The notes: generated by a model not told the origin, from the sequence alone. A stretch of 60,000 nt of DNA from Bolinopsis microptera (GCF_026151205.1 NC_087079.1:8362635-8422634), one strand, 5' to 3'. Positions 35,131-54,669 are shown, counted from the first letter of the stretch. Numbers and translations: made by a program.

Positions 35131-36149
35131 GGGACAGGTGCTAACTATTAAACCACCAAAACATGTCTCACCTAGGCCTACCCCGGAACAAAAATCCACT
35201 ACAGCTAGGGGTAAAATTTTACAGTCTTGATTTGTCCTAGATTTGAGTAATTTTGGAATGGGCGTGGCCCCTGGGAGTTGCCTGGGTGGGTCAAGAGGTC
35301 GAAACCCGGTTTTTCTGATGGTTTGGGACAGGTACTAACTATTAAACCACCAAAACATGTCTCACCTACCCCGGAATAAAAATCCACTACAGGGGTAAAA
35401 TTTTACAGTCTTGATTTGTCCTAGATTTGAGTAATTTTGGAATGGGCGTGGCCCCTGGGAGTTGCCTGAGTGGGTAAAGAGGTCGAACCCCGGTTTTTCT
35501 GATGGTTTGGGACAGGTACTAACTATTAAACCACCAAAACATGTCTCACCTACCCCGGAATAAAAATCCACTACAGGGGTAAAATTTTACAGTCTTGATT
35601 TGTCCTAGATTTGAGTAATTTTGGAATGGGCGTGGCCCCTGGGAGTTGCCTGAGTGGGTAAAGAGGTCGAAACCCGGTTTTTCTGATGGTTTGGGATAGG
35701 TACTAACTATTAAACCACCAAAACATGTCTCACCTACCCCGGAATAAAAATCCACTACAGGGGTAAAATTTTACAGTCTTGATTTGTCCTAGATTTGAGT
35801 AATTTTGGAATGGGCGTGGCCCCTGGGAGTTGCCTGAGTGGGTAAAGAGGTCGAAACCCGGTTTTTCTGATGGTTTGGGACAGGTACTAACTATTAAACC
35901 ACCAAAACATATCTCACCTACCCCGGAACAAAAATCCACTACAGGGGTAAAATTTTACAGTCTTGATTTGTCCTAGATTTGAGTAATTTTGGAATGGGCG
36001 TGGCCCCTGGGAGTTGCCTGAGTGGGTCAAGAGGTCGAAACCCGGTTTTTCTGATGGTTTGAGACAGGTACTAACTATTTAACCACCAAAACATGTCTCA
36101 CCTACCCCGGAACAAAAATCCACTACAGGGGTAAAATCCACTACACACA
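35131..36149. repeat. 184-bp satellite, about 5.5 units
   Basis: Units start at GGGACAGGT near 35131, 35325, 35509, 35693 and 35877, with a partial one from about 36061. The first unit is 10 bases longer. Units differ by only a few bases. Each keeps a minus-strand frame of about 69 codons, but 184 is not a multiple of 3, so the array is not one coding unit. The flanks are direct repeats of each other. Confidence 0.9.
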
Positions 36150-36790
36150 TCAAGGAAACGTGCTCTCAGAGATAAACATAACTTACCTTCCATCGTACAG
36201 GGAAAGCTGGACACCGGTCCTAATTCTTATCCTCATCTCAAAAGAAGTCTTGGTGTACTTAAGAGAAAGAACTGTCACCCTCCGAAACACTGTCTGAAGT
36301 TAAGATAAGATTATTTTAAATAACATAATCACCATTTAAAAAGGGATATGAAATATTAAACTATATTCCAAGAATCGGAAAAAATGGCAGACAGTTTTCC
36401 GTATGACAAGTTTAGAGGCCGTATAAAGGCCAAAACTACAAACTAATCGCCCAATTTTCAGCTCTGATATCAAAAAGTTTTAAAAACATTTTAAAACTCA
36501 ACAAAATAAAGCTTCTATTTTGTGAAAGCAGAGAGTAATAACTTTTAAAATATGTCAAACGTTAACTAAACACTGAAAATGGAAAAGTGATCTATCCAGG
36601 CATAGAACATATCCAATAAAACCAAATACTGTGACCTGTATTCAAGTATGAAAACAAAAAATGATTTTTTGCCTCACAAAATGATTTTTTGCCTCACAAA
36701 ATGACATTTTTTCAATTTTTTCTAAGTATACACATACAAAATATTCCTTTTTTAATATATTCTGGTAAAAACAAAACTGGTGTAATATTT
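36150..36790. other. No gene seen
   Basis: Contains the right-hand copy of the satellite flank, and an exact duplicate of ATGATTTTTTGCCTCACAAA at about 36660-36700. Confidence 0.4.
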
Positions 36791-37115
36791 GTAGCGCGAT
36801 GCACTACTGGGTCGCGCGCGCGTATCCAATAATGCTTCTCGCAACTTATATGCAGATCGGCGAGATGCGAAGGATTGACATCGTGAATCAAGTGTAATAT
36901 TTGACATACGCATTGCATGCCACTTTTCGCGCGCCCTGCGCGCGCCGCCGAAACATGTATCAATGTAATATAAACAACATATATATTTGATTCACGATCA
37001 TGTCAATCCTTCGCATCTCGCCGATCTGCATACGAGAAGCATACGAGAAGCATTATTTAATACGAGAAGCATTATTTAATGCGCGCGCGCGCGACCCAGT
37101 AGTGCATTGCGCTAC
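36791..37115. mobile_element. 325-bp palindromic element with CG-rich ends
   Basis: The ends GTAGCGCGATGCACTACTGG and, inverted, GTAGCGCAATGCACTACTGG start arms of about 130 bases. The arms include a (CG)n run, ATAATGCTTCTCG and GCGAGATGCGAAGGATTGAC. In the right arm ATACGAGAAGCATT is triplicated. No reading frame. It fits a foldback or miniature element. Confidence 0.8.
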
Positions 37116-37786
37116 AACATATATATCTAACAGTTAAACACGTGAAAGAATAATGAAACTTTTTCCCCAACCGGATTCAAAGTGATGCCGTTTTGGGTTA
37201 ACGGGTGATACTCGTAAAATATTTGTTCCAGGACCGTCGATCAAGAGTCCAACTCGGCGCGCGTCCGATCCTGGTAGGCTGTAAACCTACAACGTTTTGG
37301 GTTGTCATTTTGTAAAGCACTATTTTCCAATTTCATGCCAAATTGCCCAATTTTTTAAATCATCATTTTTCCTGTAAAAGCTATTCTAATCTTAAATCTA
37401 TTATATTTATTTAAAGCTGTCCTAGGTGAAATCAAATTCTATAGGCTGCTGTTATGTGTTAAAAATGACATGGACAGCCGTGCCGAAATTTTTATTTTGT
37501 AGGGCATTTTTTTAGAAGATTTCAAATATGACAATTTTTATTGCCAAATTTAGGTTTTTCAATCAAACCAACTCCCGGGAAAAGAATATACTTGTAAAAC
37601 TACCTATCTGGATACTAAAACATGAAGGATGATGATTAATCACTCTACACTCGACTGTCACGTGACTTTTTCAACCCGTTCTCTAGCTGGCCCTGAACGA
37701 CTATTCGAACAAAACTCATTTTTGTGCATTGCAGAGCCTTATTGTAGCTTTTATATTGTGTAAAATTTTACGGACGAAATGATCCC
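37116..37786. other. No gene seen
   Basis: Contains a fragment (37637-37712) of the 13-15 kb tandem duplication, and the GATACTCGTAAAATATTTGT phrase shared with 33142. Confidence 0.4.
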
Positions 37787-37906
37787 AGGGGGGACTCCCA
37801 ACCCACCGCCTCGGCGGGTAGTTGACACACCTTTCACAAGCAAGAGCCACGTTGGTCTACTTGCTGTGAGGTGTCTCAGCTACATGGGTTGGGGGTCCCC
37901 CCTTTT
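37787..37906. repeat. Short palindromic element
   Basis: GGGGGGACTCCCAACCCA at the left pairs with TGGGTTGGGGGTCCCCCC at the right. Further in, TGACACACCT pairs imperfectly with AGGTGTCTCA. GCAGAGCCTT occurs just outside on both sides. Confidence 0.65.
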
Positions 37907-38189
37907 TCTTTTTTTTTGCAGAGCCTTCTTCTTTTATTGTCATTTTGTAAAGCCGATACCCGTATCATTTGCTGACCAAAATAACAAAAAATCTTGAAGT
38001 GCAATAACATCTTAACCTCAATTTTATTAACCTCAATGTTGTTTCGTTAATTTTGTATGAATCGGTTAACGTCATTTATCAAAAAAAGTAAAGCAGTTAC
38101 AAATATGTGAATGGCAGCAAAATTTTTGTCATAAAAAATGAATTTATTTAAAGAATAATATTTTTGTAAATATTTTTGAGCATTTACCC

Positions 38190-38313
38190 ACCCCCCCCCT
38201 CAGGCCTTGAGTTTTTTTAATTGTCCCACATTCAAACGACGATTTGGCACCCCCTAAGATGGCGCCCCCTACACAGCGGGGTTGGCTGGGCCCTTTGTTA
38301 CGCCACTGCTATC
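38190..38313. mobile_element. Right-end fragment related to the hAT miniature element
   Basis: It shares AATTGTCCCACATT, GACGATTTGGC and GGCGCCCCCT with 23900-23950 and ends GTTACGCCACTG. The left terminus was not found. Confidence 0.6.
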
Positions 38314-38449
38314 AATAACAGAAGACTTACTATGTTTATCATTATTATTATCATATTGGGCATTGACTGATAGACTGTACCATGTAATGACATCTGACGA
38401 TTTTTAGGCTATTAATCTTCATCATTTCAACATTATCTTTTCTAGTGTT

Positions 38450-41400
38450 ATGTCAAATGGGAACAAACTATGTATAGCCCCTCTTAGTGAAGTATGCGCA
38501 ATTATTGGAAGTAAAGTATGGGACAAAAGCATTCAGCCTGGTGATGACATATCAAAAGTAGATAATGGGATTCAACCTGGTGCGGGTGCATTATTATCTG
38601 TAGTCACATCAGAGCAGATTGTAAGGGAATTTCAGGATGATCCAGACCTATGTATATCAAACAGCATATCATGGTCTGCATTGAAAAGCTTACCAGCATT
38701 TTTTTTTCCATACGGTGTTCAACTTTCTTCAAATAAGCCAGACATCAAAATAGAATATGGAGTGTTTACTGATGAAACGGGCTCTCGTCTGTACATGTAT
38801 TGCCTCTGTTTTCCTGTGAAGATTCATGTTCCTGATAAAAGTTCAGATGGCAGTATGTTTTCTATGACTAAGTTGTGTTTTTTCTCATCACACAAGTGCT
38901 TCATATTGATGAGAGACATTTTTCAATCCTTAAACTCACACTTGAAGAATGATGAATTGAATGAGACTGAAGTTCAACACTTGTTGGTGATTCTTTCCAA
39001 AGTTTTTGTTCCACCTAAAGGTACTCTGGATGTAAGTTTTGGATACAAAGACAAATCATTTGTTCTTCATTGTCAAGTTGTTGCTGGTTTCAGTGATGCC
39101 CCATTATCATTACCATTCATGTTCTTTGATCACAAATCTATTGTTGAAATAATTGTTGCTATTATAAGTGAGCAACAACTTGTATTTGTCAGCAAAGACC
39201 CTTCAACCCGTGTTCTTATTATGGAATGTTTTCTTTCTTGCATTTTCCCCTTTGAATGGCTGGCTCCATACTTCCCTTTGCTGACTGAAAATCTTTATGT
39301 CATGCTGGATGCAATGGGATATTTCATATTCGGAGCTGATAGAAGTGTTTTGGAGGAGGACCATGAGGGAAGAAGAATTGTTTTTATTGACATCGACAAT
39401 GGAACGATCAGTTACTGTGGCGAAGCTACACGCCACAATGTTGATCTAACAGTTGTAGCAAGACTCAAGGAGCGATTGCCAGGACAATCCTTCAACTTTC
39501 TTTGCACTACTATAAGCAACATCTTTGACAGAGAAGAAGAATACACTGAGGCCAAAGAAGAGTTTGATTTCCTCCTCAATGTCAGAATATTTTTGGCACT
39601 GCAATATGTTTTGATTGATATTTATAAAGGCCTTCTAACATTTCAAATGAGTGCCAAGAAGAAGATGAGCCTTAACAAACTAACGGAGTATTCTGGCTAC
39701 CAATTGACTCCACTTCAAACACACCTCAAGGATACAATGATGAGGTCAAACTTGAGAATAAAGTATAATAATCCATATTTGGAAAGACAGTACTTTGCTT
39801 TACTTGATGAACTAAAGAAAAAGCCAATTGAACATGTTCTCAACGAAATCAAGTTAAACAAACGCTGCAATGAATTGATTACATTTACTCCTTCAATTGA
39901 TGATAATTTGAAATCTGTTGAGCTAAAACTAACAACGAGTGACAGACTGTCAGATAAATCATCGTTGCTCTACCTAAGAGCTTTATTGCTTCTGAATAAT
40001 GAAGAACCAATTCTTGCTTTTCAGTCGATCAACAAGATATTTGAAGCTGGAGTGAAAAATTTTCCTGCTGTTGAAGTCATGAATTTGCTCAGGAAATTAG
40101 AGAATTTTCCTAATCTGTACAGTGAGATAATGAAACAGAATTTCATGCAACAAGCCGTGTGGGCTCCATTGACTATGGAATTAGGTCCTGAAAACTACAT
40201 GAAAAGCAAACTATCTGATCGAAATTACAACCATCTTGAATTTCCAGAATTGATGCTGGAGATGGGAATAACTAGAAACCATGGAACTGCTCGACAGATC
40301 TTCACTGCCTTAAAATCTGATTCAGATCAAGTTTTGGGACAAGATGCGAAAAACTTTTGTGAAATATGGAGTGGACTCAGAAAATATCTTAACAAAAGGA
40401 TATATTTACCTATCATCAGTCAAAAAGAAAAGCTTGTAAAATATTCTGAACAGGACACCAAATGTGATACTGGTATGCATTTAGTCTGTTCCATCTTTAA
40501 ATTATATTTTGTGGACACAGTCACTCAGCAAGTTTGTGATTTCATGAACATTGATGAAATGACAGATATCAAAATCATCAACTGCTCCCAGATGAGCTTT
40601 CAGTCAAGGTCTAGGAAGCCTAAAGAAATATATAATATAAAACATACTACTCGATGGTGCTTAATCTTGGAAGAGCTGATAAGTGCAACAAATAGCTTCC
40701 AAAAGACCAAAGATCATACTATTTTAGTTGATGCCAGGGCTGCAATCTTGATATTTGACTCTCTACATCAATATGAGTTGAAGTATGGTGAGTTACTGGA
40801 CATGTCAGAGGTGGTGGAAACAGATGCTTCGTCTAGTAACTTTTTTATTGAAAAAGTTAAACATTCTGGTTTCCTGACATATCAGAAAAAGCTGAAAATG
40901 AACTCTTCATCCAATCGCAGCATTTCAACTTTTTCTAATGTGCACTGTGGACTTGACAATATTCTTTGTAAGTTCAGTCCTAACCCTAAGATAAAAGAAA
41001 CCATTGAAGTGATAGTTGCAGATAGTCAGTATATGTACATTGGCACCCGAACTTGCAGTTTGCACAAAGTCTCCATGTCCTCATTCGATGTTGAAGATCA
41101 CATTTCGATGATGCTCCCTGATAATGAGAATTGGACATTATACGAAATTCTGCTGATTGACGATAACCTGTGGATAGCTGTGAAGTATAGAAGTCTGTCC
41201 AGAAGTCTTCATATAATGAAATGTGACTCATTTGACAACTACCAAACCTTGCCATTATTCAATCATAATGATCACATAGTGAGTATGAAAAGAATCGGAG
41301 AATTCTGTTTCATCACAAGTATGGATGGCCTCACCTCTATTTGGTCCACTGAAACAAAAAGCATGACACGATCCATCCAGGATTGCCAGAGTTACATCTT

Positions 41401-41890
41401 CACAGTTCAGGTCAGTGGTAACAACTTACTCCAATCAGTTAGAAATGGATTCTCCGCTTGTTCGGACTCCAGTGATTTTGCGTTGCATGAAACTGGTTTC
41501 ACCTTGACAAAGTTTGTGGTTAGTGAAGAGCTTGGGCATATATACGGCATTGACAAAGCTTCCCTGGATACCATACGTTGCTTCTCATCCTACTCGTTTA
41601 TCCATCTTACAGATTTAGACATTCACAACACGATCGAGGAATGTGACCAAAAGTCATTCTACAACATGATACTGCATGGGGAGGAACATCTGGTGTTAAC
41701 CACCAGAAACTGTTCTTTGATTGTCTACAATTTGGTGACCAGGTCTTTTGAAAGATGTGTTGATAAAGCTCATATGGACCTCATTTCGTGCGGTATTACT
41801 ACAGAAGATGACAAGATTATTACTGGTTCGAGATCTTTGGATGGAACTGTTACGGTGTGGGTTGATATGTTTGATAGGACTAAATTATAG
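38450..41890 (+). CDS. DENND3-like DENN/WD-repeat protein, intronless
   Basis: An uninterrupted frame of 1146 codons from an ATG. Residues 1-115 fit the upstream DENN region. The central DENN core, at about 180-300, is clear: IISEQQLVFVSKDPS, then FPFEWLAPYFPLLTENLYVM and YFIFGADRS. A downstream DENN part follows at about 345-405. After a long linker, which in DENND3 includes a PH-like part, the last 330 residues look like WD repeats (DGLTSIWST; SLDGTVTVWVD at the end). DENND3 of vertebrates has this order and similar length and activates Rab12 by GDP/GTP exchange. The absence of introns contrasts with the other genes here. An acceptor-like TCTTTTCTAG lies just before the ATG, so a 5' exon is possible. 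It may be an ancient retrocopy under selection. Confidence 0.82.
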   Translation: MSNGNKLCIAPLSEVCAIIGSKVWDKSIQPGDDISKVDNGIQPGAGALLSVVTSEQIVREFQDDPDLCISNSISWSALKSLPAFFFPYGVQLSSNKPDIKIEYGVFTDETGSRLYMYCLCFPVKIHVPDKSSDGSMFSMTKLCFFSSHKCFILMRDIFQSLNSHLKNDELNETEVQHLLVILSKVFVPPKGTLDVSFGYKDKSFVLHCQVVAGFSDAPLSLPFMFFDHKSIVEIIVAIISEQQLVFVSKDPSTRVLIMECFLSCIFPFEWLAPYFPLLTENLYVMLDAMGYFIFGADRSVLEEDHEGRRIVFIDIDNGTISYCGEATRHNVDLTVVARLKERLPGQSFNFLCTTISNIFDREEEYTEAKEEFDFLLNVRIFLALQYVLIDIYKGLLTFQMSAKKKMSLNKLTEYSGYQLTPLQTHLKDTMMRSNLRIKYNNPYLERQYFALLDELKKKPIEHVLNEIKLNKRCNELITFTPSIDDNLKSVELKLTTSDRLSDKSSLLYLRALLLLNNEEPILAFQSINKIFEAGVKNFPAVEVMNLLRKLENFPNLYSEIMKQNFMQQAVWAPLTMELGPENYMKSKLSDRNYNHLEFPELMLEMGITRNHGTARQIFTALKSDSDQVLGQDAKNFCEIWSGLRKYLNKRIYLPIISQKEKLVKYSEQDTKCDTGMHLVCSIFKLYFVDTVTQQVCDFMNIDEMTDIKIINCSQMSFQSRSRKPKEIYNIKHTTRWCLILEELISATNSFQKTKDHTILVDARAAILIFDSLHQYELKYGELLDMSEVVETDASSSNFFIEKVKHSGFLTYQKKLKMNSSSNRSISTFSNVHCGLDNILCKFSPNPKIKETIEVIVADSQYMYIGTRTCSLHKVSMSSFDVEDHISMMLPDNENWTLYEILLIDDNLWIAVKYRSLSRSLHIMKCDSFDNYQTLPLFNHNDHIVSMKRIGEFCFITSMDGLTSIWSTETKSMTRSIQDCQSYIFTVQVSGNNLLQSVRNGFSACSDSSDFALHETGFTLTKFVVSEELGHIYGIDKASLDTIRCFSSYSFIHLTDLDIHNTIEECDQKSFYNMILHGEEHLVLTTRNCSLIVYNLVTRSFERCVDKAHMDLISCGITTEDDKIITGSRSLDGTVTVWVDMFDRTKL

Positions 41891-42302
41891 ACGAACAGAT
41901 TATCCCTTTTATTATATTTGCATGATATAATTATCGATATAGTGTGGGATTGTTTCTATGTCAATTGTAATTTTTATGTTTGATTTATGAATTTACCTGT
42001 TTTATAGCAGATGATATGATTTTCTAGTTTTAACGGGATAATGTTAATTTTCAGAACCAATTTTTAATCAATTTGAATTTGAATATGTGCAATATGCAGT
42101 GAATGTTTATTTTTATACGTTTTTTAATCAGAGACCGATTTCTTAATAATACAATTTTAAGATGTTTTTTGTTTTTATAGAAAACTTGGTTATCAGGTTC
42201 AGTACTAATATAACTGGATGTTAATATTGTTGGTCGTGAATCATTATGTCTATTCAGTGTAAAATTTTTTTCAGTATAGTATAAAAATCTTACTTACGTA
42301 TA
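41891..42302. other. 3' flank of the DENND3-like gene
   Basis: AT-rich and T-rich. Probably the untranslated end; no certain polyadenylation site chosen. Confidence 0.4.
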
Positions 42303-42836
42303 ATAATTCAAAGAATTATTTCTGTCTGTCTGTACGACCGCCCACGTGCCAATTAGGTAAACAAATAGAAGTTGCATAGTAACCATGGTAACGAGGGTTA
42401 TCACACACACAGTGCGAGCTACATCTTAATCTGTTGTAGCTTCGGTTGTGATGGATATTTTTTGATTCGATAAAAACTGACTGCCAAAGAAATAGAAAAC
42501 TACTAGCTTCATCCCTGTTACCACGGGCTTTCTAATCTTATTTATAATTCGAAAGATTATATTTGTCTGTCTGTACGACCGCCAACGTGCATATTTTATG
42601 AGAAATAGGAAGCTGCATAATAACCATGGTAACGGTATTCAAAAGCACACGTGCATGTGCAAATATTTGTCATCGACGTTTTGATCGGTTTTGTGGTAAT
42701 TACGTTGTTATCAGTGCGAGCAACATTTTAATTGGCTGTATACTCGGTTGTGACGGATATTTTTTGATGCGATAAAAACTTACTACCAAAGAATACTAGT
42801 AACTTCCTCCCTGTGACCACGGGCTTTCTAGTTAAT
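42303..42836. repeat. Two diverged tandem copies of the CGACCGCCCACGTGC family
   Basis: The copies at about 42303-42538 and 42539-42836 match those at 20.2-20.8 kb. They share TTCTGTCTGTCTGTACGACC near the start, GATGGATATTTTTTGAT in the middle and CACGGGCTTTCTA at the end. Confidence 0.8.
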
Positions 42837-43418
42837 TATAAAGTGAAAGCAGTGTTACAATGGACATTTGTCGTTTAAAGTATGACTTGTTGTGGCTATA
42901 TATAAACAGAGCAGTATAGTGTATACTTACGATTTGCTGTCTATTTTTCGATAAATCAAGGAATTACATGAATTCAAGTCACGTGGTTTGATTCAATCCT
43001 CCAAAAACAATTTTGACATTCACCAAAATTAATCCACTGATATCGCTTTGAACATCAAATTTATAATTTAGGATATTACTATCGATTCTGAAGATTAACT
43101 TTTTCATTGCAGTGGAATGATGCCTGAAGAACCTGCATATGGTACAAATAAATAATTCACAAAGCTGCTTTTCGAATAGACCCATCTCAACCATATCCGG
43201 TAAGTAGGTCCGGTATTTAACCTCATTCTGGGAACTAGGTCTAGGTCCGGTATTTAACCTCATTCCGGTATTTTGGTAGGTTTATTCTTAAATAATATGA
43301 TCATGTACAATGTCGAGTAATGAAGACAAATTATCAAAATTATCCCTTTATTATGTTTACGGGATGTTCAGTCCGTAGTCGTGGCTGCAATTTGTCTTTA
43401 CACCAATATGTATTTCAG

Positions 43419-50608
<7,190 letters not shown>

Positions 50609-51041
50609 GTTACTTACGTATTCATCTTGCTTTTTAGAAGATTTAGTTTTCTAATCGAATCACTCTGAGTAACTAATCATCTTATGTATTGTTTTTTAAA
50701 ATTGTTTCTATTATTAGAAATAAACTGAATGACACGCGGTATTTACTAATCCTGCAGCAAAGATATTACATAACATAAGATGTAGCTAAATAATTTACAC
50801 AATGCGGTGCCCATGTCTGAGTGGCTCTGCTCCCCTCATCGGAGCAGGAAATTTGAAACAAAAGCGGCCACGGGTCTCATAAAAATGAAAATACCAAATA
50901 AGGTTAATCATCAAAATAACGGTTGAAGAAAAATGGTAATAGCATACATTTACACACCGATAAAAAGCAACTGGTTGAATATTTTTAAATAAAAATATGC
51001 TCATAATCGATTTCAACATCAAAAATTAGAAATATAATCAC

Positions 51042-52619
51042 TCACTCATTCTTCAGCTTCCTGAAACCGGCCATGCCAACTTTTCTTGAAAAATAAACAC
51101 AAAACTTCAACAGCACATATAAAATGAACCCCACAACAACAATAACAATCACAACCACAGGAACTACGATATCCAGATTATACATCTCCACCGTACTCTG
51201 CTGTCTTGCAACTTTGTTCACCAAATAGTCCACATTCCCCATCTCAGCCACTTGCTCCACGTAATACAGTAGATTCTCCCTCGCATTCCCCGGCTCATTC
51301 TCAACTATATCAGACGCTCTCTTCATATTCCTATGATAAGTTCCGTGGTTAGCGATCATTGCCGCGATTACTTCTTTAGCTCGAACTGAGATATCCTCCT
51401 TCATCAAACTCTCTCCGAATCCCTTCACCTTGACCAGCTCAGCGTTTACGGGTTGATCAGCAAATTGAGGGATACACAGTACAGGAACATTGTAATAAAT
51501 AGTCTCCATTTTGCCGTTGTTACCACAGTGGCTGATAAAGAGCTTTATTTTACCCGATCTCAGGAGATCTTTTTGAGGCGCCCAGTTCAGAGGTAGGACA
51601 GATTTGGGGAACTCTTTCTCAAATTCCTTATCTACCTTGACTATGACTCTGAGATCGAGTTCGGTAAGAATCTCTACGAGTTGCGAGTACCAGGAAACTC
51701 CACTCATCTTCACATATGGTCCAAAGGAAACGTAAACAACATCCTTCCCAACTGATTCGTTCAAAAACTGAGAAATTTGTGGCGAGAATTGTAAAGGAGC
51801 GCTTTTACTGCCCAATAGGTTGGCACACCCAATAAGGATATTGTTTGGAGGCCGAAGAAATGGGAAGGTCAAGGCAGGGTGACCGTTCGTAAGGAATAAT
51901 TTGACTGAATCCGTAACTTCCTGAACGGAGAACCCGAATTTTTCCAAAAAGGGCTGGAGGATACGTTGTCCTGTTTGAATAAATGGGAACATCTTAAAAG
52001 CGGTGGACAGTCCAGATAGTCGCTCCGTGAAGGAGGGAGATCGATGAAAATCTCGACTGTTCATCATGGATGGCTAACTAGTTAATAGCATTGGGAGATT
52101 ATTGATCTTTAAAGATCCCTGCACCATGCAACAGGGCTCAAAATCAACAACAGGAACTTCAGTTATTGTACCAAGTAATGCCAAGCCAGAATAAATAACC
52201 TTCTCTCCTAAAACAACATCAAACTGAGTCCTGCTAAACATCTCCTTGACTACCTCCCCCGTAAAAACGCCAGCGGATCTCCTAAAAACCTCACCCCAAA
52301 CCTCGAAACAACCTGCAGCGAACACTTTAATCATATCATCACTTTCCGCCTGGATAACATTTTTCACACATACCTCCCACATCATGTCCTTATCCACGCC
52401 ATCCCACACCACTATATCAACTCCGTGGATGTTAGGGTGTGGAGCTACCTTGTCCATTCCTCCGGAGACCATGTTAAGGAAGGTTATGTTGTGACCTGCG
52501 TCTGCCAGGATTACAGCTACGTCGTAGAGTGCGGTGAGGTGAGATTTGTCGAGGATTGCACCAGCGAATATGTTAGCAGAGTGTGCGATGGGAATGAGAG
52601 CGAGGAGGAGGAGTAACAT
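51042..52619 (-). CDS. UDP-glycosyltransferase with one in-frame amber codon
   Basis: A single frame of 523 codons starts at an ATG and is interrupted only by TAG at 52076-52074 (codon 182). UGTs transfer a sugar from a UDP-sugar to small lipophilic acceptors at the ER membrane. Features: signal peptide 1-14; catalytic-type His27 in KSHLTALYDVA; AGHNITF; donor-site motif FISHCGNNGKMETIYYNVP at about 362-380, followed by FADQ; one membrane helix at about 483-510; and a C-terminal KLKNE, which fits the KxKxx ER-retention signal. At codon 182, family members commonly have Tyr in a P-L-S-Y-V-P-like segment, so a Tyr-to-stop change is plausible. No splice sites flank the codon convincingly. The rest is intact, so the stop is recent, polymorphic, read through, or a sequencing error. 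No introns. Confidence 0.82.
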
Positions 52620-54669
52620 CCTAAATAAGGTGTATAATGAGGAGAGTTAGTGCAAATTACAAAACTTTAATTTTCAAGAACATTCACTATTTGTAGTTTG
52701 AAAATTAAACACACATAATATTAGCCACTAATTTGTTGTCGGGCCCAAATCCAAAATCTATCGGACAGAATAAAGTCAAATTACGATTCTGAACTTTTCA
52801 TGCTAATATATTTAAAAAACGGATCAGTTACAGCGAATTAAGCGAATTCGTCCTGCGAAAACAATATATACAACACAGCTCAGGCCTTGCAAAAGACTTG
52901 CCCGTCAGATGACTATGGAAGAGACTAACAAATTCAATTTGTAAACTTGTAATAATATTTTCGGGCAGCAGCTGAATCATGATTCACGTTATAAATGATA
53001 AGAATTACTGCGAAATGAATTATTTCTTAAGAAATGTAACGTGATATTACATAGAGTATCATTTCCAACAGGCGGTACTCAAAATACGATTAAGTCAGCT
53101 AAGTAATTTGAGAAGAAAATAAAAGGAGTTTATGTCGTGAAGGTATAGGATAAGGACCATGGCTATTGGCTGTTCGGTAGTCAACAAAGTCTGATGAAAA
53201 TGTAAGATTAACTAATAACTACAACAGTGTATAACAAGTATATACGCTGCTAAAACAAAGAACTGTTCAATGCGAAGGTAGAACTGTATAACATTACTAC
53301 ATGTAATGCGATACTCGGAATCACTAGATATTTTCATCAGAAACATAACGCGATATAACATAATTACAACACAACGAATCTATTACATTTAATGTGTATT
53401 ATGTAACGTGATGGAAATATTTTAAGCGGGTATTGTCCTGTCCAAACCCAGGATACATAACATGAAGAATTTGTTGTAACTTTGTATGAAAAGCATTTAT
53501 AGAGTTTCAAGTAAAGATAAGGAAGTAAATTTAAAGTGAGGTGAACACAGATTGGAAGGATATCTTATATTTTAGAATGCATGTTAGATAAGTGTGTCTC
53601 TTATCAGAAATAAGAATCTTTGCTGTGGTACCTTCATAATTCATATTGTATGCTCTTATGTGTTCAGTAGTGTAAGACTGAAATGAAAGTAACATCCCGA
53701 CTAATTGCCTGATCAATGCAATGGTCACGTGATTTTGTAATTATCTAAATTATATCTAATAAACTAGCTGTAGTCGGTGCACTGATCGATGTAGTCGAAG
53801 AGTAAGACGCAACATGGTCACATAAAATAGATCTAGGTAAACTTTAACTAGTTTTTAATGTACGATTGTAGTGTGTTTTTTAACAATAAGGATCTAACTA
53901 AACTTCTTATTGTTATCTATTGAATGTTAACACAATAAATTATTCTTTTTCGTTTTCAGATTTGAAACACAAGGAAACATTTTATTTATACCCATTGTAC
54001 CCCGTTCTACAATTTAGCAAGTGATCAAAAATTACGCACCTTGCCACGGAGGCAACTCGAATGAGTTAACTCTGTCCAGTAAGGATGCAATAATAAACCT
54101 TGGCCCTAAGGAAACTGAGCCCTATTTGATTGGGTCTGGTGCCGACAGCCTCGGGACATCTGTTTTTAACAGGCCTGAAGCTTAAGTGATCATAGTTGGG
54201 CTTGTCCCAGCCGGTGGTCTTTGGTGGATGGTTTCTCAACAAACTTGTACAGACTAACAGAGCACAGAAATTGTTGCTTGGGTCAGCCGTTACCATGTTC
54301 TACGATTTACCTCTCTCTTTTCTAATCTTTTCTTTCTCCTGAACGCATCTGATTTACTGCCATTTGTCCCGACTGACGGACAGTTTTCCAAAGCTTATTA
54401 ATTAGTAAACAGTAAATAAAACAAAGATTGGTTCATTTATAAATAAGTGAAAGCCTCTATCTTGTTGTGCTGTCAATATATAATGCATATATTATTATAC
54501 GTAATAATATGTAAACGTATTTGAATTTTCGTAAATGGATTGAATAATATAATAATAATAACAAATCAAAATGCATTCTTTCCATGTGTTGAGGAATAAT
54601 AGCAGCTATTCCCGGCTCCTTGCAGTACTCGTTTAATCTACGAATAATGACTTGATAATTCTTTCATAG
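52620..54669. other. No gene recognised
   Basis: AT-rich intergenic DNA between the UGT and receptor C. I looked for SLC4 membrane-domain exons on the plus strand and saw none. A minus-strand 76-codon frame at 54066-54296 has no recognisable homology. Confidence 0.4.

Noticed and set aside
35205-35939. Repeated 60-69 codon minus-strand frames
   Set aside because: They lie within the 184-bp satellite, whose period is not a multiple of three, so they cannot form one protein.
54066-54296. 76-codon minus-strand frame with several Cys and Pro
   Set aside because: No family recognised, and no splice or start context that sets it apart from chance.
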